IMG/VR virus record: IMGVR_UViG_3300007513_000028
Span: 1 to 64,000 of that record
From: a virus
Reading direction: 5' to 3' (one strand)
Length of the DNA: 64,000 nt
Shown here: positions 58,138 through 64,000 of the stretch, in pieces
Layout: the number at the start of each line of letters is the position of its first letter
How positions within the stretch are numbered: position 1 is the stretch's first letter
Position numbers and translations under genes: made by a program
Notes under the pieces: model-generated
Seen by the model: the letters and a program-made list of their open reading frames with translations, nothing else
Told to the model about the DNA's origin: nothing
Database searches by the model: none

Positions 58138-58965
58138 ATGTTGGCCAATACTTTTTCGCACGGGCTGGTCCGAGATTATGTAATTTCATTCGGAACACTC
58201 TTCAATAACATTAAAATTAACCGCCGGGCTGCCTCTGGTGGAGATGCCGACACAATTGCAATTCCTCTTACCTATGCCCCTCGACAACGATACCTTGAGC
58301 GCATCAATGGTGACTTAAATTTAGATAGGCCTGTGGCATTGACTCTTCCGAGAATGTCTTTTGAAATGACGGGCATGACATATTCATCAGAGCGAAAACT
58401 GAATACAATGAATCGGACACACCGAACAAGAACAGCCGGATCAAATGCAAATACAATGATTTTTTCTTCATTTGCTCCGGTCCCTTATGATTTTAATTTT
58501 CAATTGAACATATATGTGGGCAATATTGAAGACGGAACGCACATCATCGAACAAATTCTTCCTTATTTTACGCCAGAGTTTACAGTAAGTCTGCGGCGAG
58601 TGAGTGATTTGGAATTAAATATTGACCTTCCTATTATTTTGACTTCAGTTTCCACAGAAGATAATTATGAAGGAAATCTTGAAGACAGAAGGTTTATTAT
58701 ATGGACACTTGATTTTACTCTCAAGGGGCAGTTATATGGTTTTATTACATTAAACAATGCAATTGTCAACAAGTCATACATCAATCTACATCCAACCATG
58801 AATGTTGACTCTGCCAACTCATATGACCAAATTCAAATCCGCCCTGCCATGTTTGCCAACGGAATGCCGACAACAAATGCATCCCTGAGTGTTCCGGTTG
58901 GAGAAATTAGAGCAAATGATAACTTTGGTATTGCGACGGACATCGTAAACATATTGGGAGATTAA
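58138..58965 (+). CDS. 15: gp15-like tail terminator / sheath stabiliser
   Basis: 275 aa (T4 gp15 is 272 aa). 'RDYVISFGTLFNNIKINRRA', 'IAIPLTYAPRQRYLERINGD', 'ALTLPRMSFEMTGMTYSSER' and 'APVPYDFNFQLNIYVGNIED' are the family's conserved blocks. A hexamer of gp15 caps the finished tail and gives the docking face for the neck. Part of the 13-14-15-16-17 series; the terminase small subunit starts 4 bases after its stop. Confidence 0.96.
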   Translation: MLANTFSHGLVRDYVISFGTLFNNIKINRRAASGGDADTIAIPLTYAPRQRYLERINGDLNLDRPVALTLPRMSFEMTGMTYSSERKLNTMNRTHRTRTAGSNANTMIFSSFAPVPYDFNFQLNIYVGNIEDGTHIIEQILPYFTPEFTVSLRRVSDLELNIDLPIILTSVSTEDNYEGNLEDRRFIIWTLDFTLKGQLYGFITLNNAIVNKSYINLHPTMNVDSANSYDQIQIRPAMFANGMPTTNASLSVPVGEIRANDNFGIATDIVNILGD

Positions 58966-58969
58966 TACT

Positions 58970-59401
58970 GTGGCAATTAATGATGATGATGATGAAGAAG
59001 TCAAAGAAGCCGAGCTTGTGGAACTTACGACCCAGACGCTAGAAGTGATGAGAAAAAACCACCAAGACGAAGACTATGAGTATGTCAGAAATAATCTTCA
59101 GGATATTATTGCAAAGGGTGGCTCTGCTCTTGATGGAATTCTTGAGCTTGCAAAAGATTCTGACCATCCCAGGGCATGGGAGGTGTTTGGTCAAATCATG
59201 CGACAACTTTCCGAAACAAACAAAGACCTCATTGAACTCCAGAAGGACATGAAGAAAATCAAAGACGAAGAAGGTGTCAAGAATGTCACGCAGAATGCAA
59301 TTTTTATGGGGTCAACAAAGGAACTTCAAAAGTTTCTTCGGGGTCAGGGCCATGTCAGTCAGAAACTAAAAGATTCAAAGAGAAAGAAATCGGATGGGTG
59401 A
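58970..59401 (+). CDS. 16: Terminase small subunit (gp16-like)
   Basis: 143 aa (T4 gp16 is 164 aa). Start GTG at 58970 with GGGAG (58956-58960) 9 bases upstream. The protein is largely helical and charged: acidic N-terminus 'AINDDDDEEVKEAELVE', 'NLQDIIAKGGSALDGILELA' and 'HPRAWEVFGQIMRQLSETNK' then 'DLIELQKDMKKIK', and a basic C-terminal tail. It would form a ring that recognises phage DNA and regulates the large subunit. The stop overlaps the beginning of gp17 by 8 bases, as expected for coupled terminase genes. Confidence 0.95.
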   Translation: MAINDDDDEEVKEAELVELTTQTLEVMRKNHQDEDYEYVRNNLQDIIAKGGSALDGILELAKDSDHPRAWEVFGQIMRQLSETNKDLIELQKDMKKIKDEEGVKNVTQNAIFMGSTKELQKFLRGQGHVSQKLKDSKRKKSDG

Positions 59402-61010
59402 TGACGCATATCTGGGCAACCCGCTCCTAAAACCAGCCGGGGTTCCTCATAACTATACCGAAGAGGAATTGTCGGAGTATATCAAATGCTCCAAGAAGCC
59501 ACAGTATTTTATTGAGAACTACATCAAGGTGGTTCATGTGGATGAAGGGCTGATTCCCTTCAAGCTATACAAATTTCAAAAACAAATGGTCAAGACGATT
59601 CATAACAATCGGTTCTCTATTTTCTGTACACCGAGACAGGTAGGCAAATCCACCACGGTTGTCTCATATTTCCTTTGGTATATCCTGTTCAACGAGTCAG
59701 TCAACATTGCCATCCTGGCCAACAAGGGCTCACTCGCACGGGACATCCTGGGCAGACTCCAGCTTGCATACGAAAACCTTCCGAAGTTCTTGCAGCAGGG
59801 TGTTCTTGTGTGGAACAAGGGCAACCTCGAAATTGAAAACGGTTCCAAAGTGGTCGCCGCATCCACTTCCAGTTCGGCAATTCGTGGTGGTTCCTATAAC
59901 ATGATTCTTCTTGACGAGTTTGCATTCGTTCCGCCAAACATTGCCGATGAGTTCATGTCTTCTGTCTATCCTACGATTTCTTCGGGTACATCCACAAAGA
60001 TTGTGGTTGTTTCCACTCCAAACGGATTGAATCACTTCTATAAGATGTGGGAGGATGCAAAGGACAAGAAGAACAACTATGTGCCCCTTGAAGTCCATTG
60101 GACAGATGTCCCTGGAAGGGACAATCTATGGAAAACCGAAACCATTCGCAACATCGGAAAGGAACGCTGGGCCCAGGAGTTTGAAGGAGAGTTTGTCGGC
60201 GGCCTGAACACGCTGATTTCTGGAAGCACATTAAAAAACATGGTGTTCAAGAATCCTGTCGAAAATAATAAAGGTCTTGATATATATGAATTGCCCAAAG
60301 AAGACCATCTGTATGTAATGACGGTAGATGTGTCTCTCGGAGAAGACCTTGATTATTCTGCATTCTCTGTCATTGATGCAACAGAGTTTCCGTATAAACA
60401 GGTTGCCAAGTATCGCAATGCCTCAATTACCCCTCTGATATATCCTAATGTCATTGCATCGGTGGCTGAGAAATATAATCAAGCCTATGTTCTTGTGGAA
60501 GTCAATGGAATTGGAAAACAGGTTGCCGACATTCTCCACAACGAAATTGAATATGAAAATATTGTGATGATTTCCACACGCGGCCGCGCAGGGCAAGTAT
60601 TTGATTCTGGATTCGGCAAAGGCACCACAGACCTGGGACTCACCATGTCCAAGAAAGTCAAACAGGTCGGATGTTCCATGCTCAAAAGTCTGATCGAAGA
60701 GAGTAAATTAATTGTCAATGATTTTGATACCATTTCAGAATTGAGTTCTTTTGTTTCCAAGGCAGGGTCATACGAAGCTGATGTCGGATGTCATGATGAT
60801 CTTGTGATGACGCTTTTGTTGTTTGCATGGCTGTCTTCTCAGCCACATTTCAAGGACATCACAGACCTTGACATCCGAAAACAACTCTTAGAAGAGAAGA
60901 TGCGACTATTGGAAGAAGATATTTTACCTTTTGGTTTTGTGGATGCCGGAATGGAAGAACAAACATTTACGGATGGCGACGGGCAAGTTTGGTTTCATGT
61001 AAATGATTGA
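59394..61010 (+). CDS. 17: Terminase large subunit (gp17-like packaging ATPase and nuclease)
   Basis: 538 aa (T4 gp17 is 610 aa). The ATPase part has Walker A 'TPRQVGKST' (79-87), Walker B 'MILLDEFAF' (170-178, with D174 and E175) and coupling motif 'VVVSTPNG' (204-211). The nuclease part has the expected acidic residues: D312 in 'MTVDVSLGEDLDYS', E369 in 'VLVEVNGIGKQ' and D468/D469 in 'CHDDLVMTLLLFAW'. It drives DNA translocation into the prohead through the portal and cuts the concatemer. No intein or intron was seen. It overlaps gp16 by 8 bases. Confidence 0.98.
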   Translation: MGDDAYLGNPLLKPAGVPHNYTEEELSEYIKCSKKPQYFIENYIKVVHVDEGLIPFKLYKFQKQMVKTIHNNRFSIFCTPRQVGKSTTVVSYFLWYILFNESVNIAILANKGSLARDILGRLQLAYENLPKFLQQGVLVWNKGNLEIENGSKVVAASTSSSAIRGGSYNMILLDEFAFVPPNIADEFMSSVYPTISSGTSTKIVVVSTPNGLNHFYKMWEDAKDKKNNYVPLEVHWTDVPGRDNLWKTETIRNIGKERWAQEFEGEFVGGLNTLISGSTLKNMVFKNPVENNKGLDIYELPKEDHLYVMTVDVSLGEDLDYSAFSVIDATEFPYKQVAKYRNASITPLIYPNVIASVAEKYNQAYVLVEVNGIGKQVADILHNEIEYENIVMISTRGRAGQVFDSGFGKGTTDLGLTMSKKVKQVGCSMLKSLIEESKLIVNDFDTISELSSFVSKAGSYEADVGCHDDLVMTLLLFAWLSSQPHFKDITDLDIRKQLLEEKMRLLEEDILPFGFVDAGMEEQTFTDGDGQVWFHVND

Positions 61011-61027
61011 ATGAAAAACTCCTTTTT

Positions 61028-61035
61028 TATAAATA
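61028..61035 (+). promoter_or_regulatory. T4-type late promoter box TATAAATA upstream of gp18
   Basis: Exact TATAAATA, 58 bases before the sheath gene ATG and just after the terminase stop, in an 82-base gap. It fits strong late expression of sheath protein. Confidence 0.8.
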
Positions 61036-61092
61036 TTCAGGAATTAGTTTATGGTCATTTGAGCTTGCCATATCCTCAAAGGAGAAAATACA

Positions 61093-62844
61093 ATGCCATT
61101 TCAAGTTTCCCCCGGTGTAAATGTATCTGAAATTGACTTGACGACTGTCATCCCCGCAGTCTCGACTGCCATCGGTGCATTTGCAGGACGGTTCACATGG
61201 GGCCCCGTAGACAAGGTTACTCTGGTCAACTCAGAAGACACCCTCGTTTCTATGTTTGGAAAGCCCGATTCAAATACCGATGTTGATTTTTTTACTGCCG
61301 CAAACTTCTTGGCGTATTCAAATGCCCTGCGACTGGTTCGCGTTGCTCCCACAACGGCATATAATGCCCACGAAAATTCTTTAGGGACAGGAGTTCAAAT
61401 CAAAAATAATGAAGACTTTGATGGAAATGAGCCTACAAGCAATACCTTTTTTGCCAAGTATCCAGGGCAACTTGGAAATCAACTGACTGTTGAACTCTGT
61501 GACCATGCCGGAACGATTAACGGGGCAAACGGATTCTCCAATTGGTGGCCAAACACATACTTCTCTGATGCTCCGGGAACATCCGATTGGGCAGCCGACC
61601 GTAGTGCAACTGGCGACGAACTGCATATTGCAGTCATTGACTCTCCCCTTGGGCACTTTTCTGGTGTTGCAAACGGTGTGCTGGAATTGTATCCCTTTCT
61701 TTCAAAGGCATCGGATGCAAAAGATAATGCCGGAGACAATATTTACTTCAAGACGGTAATTAATAACAAATCTAAGTATATTCGAGTTGCGTCGGCAACT
61801 GCGGCAACCGAAGCCACTTATGGAACGCTTGCGGCAGACGGCACCACGTTTGGAAATACTGCCGCCGGTCGGGCATCTCTGAAACTCGGAGGAGGATCAG
61901 ATGGACCCGCAAACTTTTCTGCGGCAACCTTCCAGACTGGATATGACCGTTTTGCAGATTCCGACCAAGAAGATGTTTCCTTAATCATGGCAGGAGCGGG
62001 CGGCGCATCGGTTTCTGGCGAAGGCGACCGAGAAACCAATATCAAGTATGCAATTGATATTGCAACCACGCGCAAGGACGCCGTAACATTCTATTCTCCC
62101 ACCAAGGAGGATATTGTACAGGCATCCGATGCTGCCACCGCCCTGGATAATGTTACCAACAAACTCACAGGATTCAAGCCCAATAAAATCAACAAAAATA
62201 CATCCTATGCATTCTGCGATAGTGGATGGAAGTATCAGTATGACAAGTACAATGATGTCTATCGTTGGGTTCCTCTGAATGGCGACATTGCAGGTCTGAC
62301 TGCACGGACGGACAACACAAGAGATACATGGTGGAGTCCTGCCGGATACAACCGTGGTCAAATCAAGAACGTTGTCAAGTTGGCATACAACCCTTCAAAG
62401 GCACATCGGGACGAACTATACAAGAATGGAGTGAACCCCGTTGTGACATTCCCGGGCCAAGGAACACTTCTCTATGGGGACAAGACCTCTCAGAGCAAGC
62501 CAAGTGCCTTTGACCGAATCAATGTCCGACGATTGTTCATCCTATTGGAAAAGGCAATCTCGACTGCCGCCAAGTTCTCACTCTTTGAATTCAATGACGA
62601 GTTCACTCGGGCTCAATTCCGAAACATGGTTGAACCATTCCTTCGGGATGTCAAGGGTCGAAGAGGTATCAATGAGTTCAAGGTTGTGTGTGACGAAACA
62701 AACAATCCGGGGAGCGTCATTGACCGAAATGAATTCGTTGGTGATATTTACATCAAACCTGCTCGCTCAATCAACTTCATTCAGTTGAACTTTATTGCCG
62801 TCAAGACTGGGGTTGATTTCTCAGAAGTTGTAGGCAAATTCTAA
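61093..62844 (+). CDS. 18: Tail sheath protein (gp18-like)
   Basis: 583 aa (T4 gp18 is 659 aa). The start 'FQVSPGVNVSEIDLTTVIPA', 'VSTAIGAFAGRFTWGPVDKV' is the common sheath N-terminus; the C-terminal part 'DRINVRRLFILLEKAISTAA', 'KFSLFEFNDEFTRAQFRNMV' and 'EFVGDIYIKPARSINFIQLN' then 'FIAVKTGVDF' is the conserved contractile core that threads strands into neighbouring subunits. The middle (about 150-400) is the variable protruding part. A good AAAGGAG site precedes ATG 61093. Gene order sheath-tube-portal matches T4. Confidence 0.97.
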   Translation: MPFQVSPGVNVSEIDLTTVIPAVSTAIGAFAGRFTWGPVDKVTLVNSEDTLVSMFGKPDSNTDVDFFTAANFLAYSNALRLVRVAPTTAYNAHENSLGTGVQIKNNEDFDGNEPTSNTFFAKYPGQLGNQLTVELCDHAGTINGANGFSNWWPNTYFSDAPGTSDWAADRSATGDELHIAVIDSPLGHFSGVANGVLELYPFLSKASDAKDNAGDNIYFKTVINNKSKYIRVASATAATEATYGTLAADGTTFGNTAAGRASLKLGGGSDGPANFSAATFQTGYDRFADSDQEDVSLIMAGAGGASVSGEGDRETNIKYAIDIATTRKDAVTFYSPTKEDIVQASDAATALDNVTNKLTGFKPNKINKNTSYAFCDSGWKYQYDKYNDVYRWVPLNGDIAGLTARTDNTRDTWWSPAGYNRGQIKNVVKLAYNPSKAHRDELYKNGVNPVVTFPGQGTLLYGDKTSQSKPSAFDRINVRRLFILLEKAISTAAKFSLFEFNDEFTRAQFRNMVEPFLRDVKGRRGINEFKVVCDETNNPGSVIDRNEFVGDIYIKPARSINFIQLNFIAVKTGVDFSEVVGKF

Positions 62845-62853
62845 GGATTAGAG

Positions 62854-62861
62854 CATAAATA
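62854..62861 (+). promoter_or_regulatory. Late promoter-like box CATAAATA upstream of gp19
   Basis: CATAAATA, one base from the T4 late consensus, 31 bases before the tube gene start; AAGGAGAG follows as ribosome-binding site. Confidence 0.6.
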
Positions 62862-62892
62862 GAATTAGGATACATATCAAGGAGAGTAAATA

Positions 62893-63435
62893 ATGCCTTT
62901 TTCAATTAATAATTTCAGAGCCGAGCTTGTTGGCCAGGGTGCCCGACCCAATCTATATGAGGTCACGATTCCCTTTCCGGGTGCAGTAAATCCCGGCGAA
63001 GCGGGTCAGAAAATGACTTTTATGTGCAAGGGTGCCCAGATTCCCGGAGCAGACATCGGTCTTGTTGAAGTTCCCTACTTTGGTAGGAATATTAAGTTGG
63101 CAGGCAATCGAACGTTTGCCGAATGGACAACGACTGTCATTAATGACGAAGACTTTGCCATTCATGCCGGGCTTGTCAATTGGATGAATTCCATCCAGGG
63201 ACATGGCGAAAACTTGAGGACTATTGCAGGAAATGATTATCAGGTTGATGCACAGGTGACGCATTACAAGAAAGAGGGTGAAGTTGCCAAAATGATTACC
63301 ATGATTAATTGTTGGCCTTCCTCGGTTGCAGCCATTGAATTAGGATGGGATCAAAATGATGCAGTCGAAGAGTTTGCCGTCACATGGCAATATGATTACT
63401 GGCAGATTGCAGACGACAAGACACAAACAACCTAA
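62893..63435 (+). CDS. 19: Tail tube protein (gp19-like)
   Basis: 180 aa (T4 gp19 is 163 aa). 'MPFSINNFRAELVGQGARPN', 'LYEVTIPFPG', 'GAQIPGADIGLVEVPYFGRN', 'IKLAGNRTFAEWTTTVINDE' and 'MITMINCWPSSVAAIELGWD' then 'EEFAVTWQYDYWQ' follow the tube family closely. Hexamers stack to form the tube through which DNA passes. It has its own late promoter box and a strong AAGGAGAG site; it is paralogous to the gp54-like protein at 3201-3977. Confidence 0.97.
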   Translation: MPFSINNFRAELVGQGARPNLYEVTIPFPGAVNPGEAGQKMTFMCKGAQIPGADIGLVEVPYFGRNIKLAGNRTFAEWTTTVINDEDFAIHAGLVNWMNSIQGHGENLRTIAGNDYQVDAQVTHYKKEGEVAKMITMINCWPSSVAAIELGWDQNDAVEEFAVTWQYDYWQIADDKTQTT

Positions 63436-63449
63436 TCAAAACCTATCCG

Positions 63450-63500
63450 GCAGGGGAACATATATACACATATAGGTATTATATATCAATCCACCCCTGC
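63450..63500 (+). other. Stem-loop in the gp19-gp20 gap
   Basis: GCAGGGG (63450-63456) pairs with CCCCTGC (63494-63500); inside, ATATATA (63460-63466) can pair with TATATAT (63480-63486). No T-run follows, so it is not a standard terminator. It ends just before the GGAGAGG ribosome-binding site of gp20 and may affect RNA stability or translation. Confidence 0.55.
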
Positions 63501-63517
63501 TGGAGAGGCTACATTTT

Positions 63518-64000
63518 ATGGCAATTAAATTATTAGGCTTCACAATTGGAAGGGACAAAGAAGATGTTCCCGAAGAACGTCTTCAATCGTTTTCTCTTCC
63601 AGAAAATCTTGATGCAGCATTAACCGTAGAGTCGGCGCCCAATGTAACTGGTGGTGCCTATGGAACGTATCTTGATCTTGAGGGTTCTGTCAAGGATGAA
63701 ATTGAGTTAATCACTCGTTATCGCGAAATGTCCATGAACCCAGAGGTCGAGCTTGCCATTGATGATATTATAAATGAAGCAGTCATCACAGAGCAAGGAA
63801 AGTCTCCTGTTGCAATTTCTCTTGGTGGGATTGACATTCCAGACTCAATCAAGAATAAAATTTCAGATGAGTTTGATGAAGTTTTGCGCTTGCTCTCTTT
63901 TCATGAATTTGCCTATGACATATTTAAAAAGTGGTATGTTGATGGAAGATTATATTATCATGTAATGATTGATACCAAGAATCCAAGAGATGGTATTCAA
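63518..64000 (+). CDS. 20: Portal vertex protein (gp20-like), N-terminal part (3' end outside window)
   Basis: 161 codons are present and the frame is open to the window end. ATG at 63518 follows GGAGAGG by 10 bases. 'LLGFTIGR' at the start, 'LDLEGSVKDEIELITRYREM', 'SMNPEVELAIDDIINEAVI' and 'FKKWYVDGRLYYHVMIDT' are the characteristic start of T4-type portals ('SMHPEVD.A...I.NE.I' and 'KWYIDGRLYYH'). The portal dodecamer starts head assembly and is the packaging channel with gp17. Confidence 0.96.
   Translation, partial: MAIKLLGFTIGRDKEDVPEERLQSFSLPENLDAALTVESAPNVTGGAYGTYLDLEGSVKDEIELITRYREMSMNPEVELAIDDIINEAVITEQGKSPVAISLGGIDIPDSIKNKISDEFDEVLRLLSFHEFAYDIFKKWYVDGRLYYHVMIDTKNPRDGIQ

Noticed and set aside
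59394-61010. Intein or group I intron in the terminase large subunit
   Set aside because: Walker and nuclease motifs are at normal spacing in a 538-aa frame with no insertion.

Overview
The window is part of the structural and packaging region of a T4-superfamily contractile-tailed phage (myovirus). T4-type homologues can be recognised for gp32, gp26, gp54, gp4, gp48, gp53, gp27, gp5, gp25, gp6, gp8, gp13, gp14, gp15, gp16, gp17, gp18, gp19 and gp20. Their order (48-53-27-5-25-6-[7 position]-8-DUF4815-fibres-13-14-15-16-17-18-19-20), the DUF4815 protein and the marine-type adhesins with a 'DRVLLGK...SKPGANV' start resemble T4-like phages of aquatic bacteria such as cyanomyoviruses and pelagimyoviruses more than coliphage T4. 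Nothing in the window identifies the host. No photosynthesis genes, tRNA genes, integrase, transposase or CRISPR array were seen.

Layout. (1) 1-462: the C-terminal part of gp32 on the plus strand, followed by a strong, probably bidirectional terminator. (2) 539-5085: a minus-strand group, in transcription order gp4 (head completion), an unassigned conserved protein, a gp54-like tail-tube-fold protein, gp26 with an apparent programmed -1 frameshift extension, and a 567-aa probable tape-measure protein. (3) 5086-5149: a divergent promoter region. (4) 5150-19551: plus-strand baseplate genes gp48, gp53, gp27-like, gp5 (no lysozyme domain), gp25, gp6, a huge gp7-position protein and gp8. (5) 19587-54733: a very large adhesion block of 2008-, 986-, 76-, 5879-, 908-, 440- and 1379-aa proteins. 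(6) 54754-56268: small accessory ORFs, the last with a tail-assembly-type motif. (7) 56314-64000: a neck/packaging/tail/portal series: a conserved small virion protein, gp13, gp14, gp15, terminase gp16 and gp17, sheath gp18, tube gp19 and the beginning of portal gp20.

Genes are tightly packed, with many overlaps and 3-50 nt gaps, and no gene-free stretch reaches 300 bases. T4-like late promoter boxes (TATAAATA, CATAAATA, CTAAATA) lie in several of the gaps, and some contain the stop codon of the upstream gene. Several genes start with TTG or GTG behind good Shine-Dalgarno sequences.

The most unusual features are: a TolB/PD40-type beta-propeller and a nested LamG-type lectin domain in the gp7-position baseplate protein; a single 5,879-codon modular fibre gene with about nine degenerate repeat units and two LamG-like domains; three tandem paralogous adhesins, one with its N-terminal motif split by a domain insertion; and a textbook T-TTT-TTT slippery site at the end of gp26 that opens a 63-codon extension directly upstream of the tape-measure gene. 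Together these suggest an elaborate, recently evolving surface-binding apparatus on a conserved T4 chassis.
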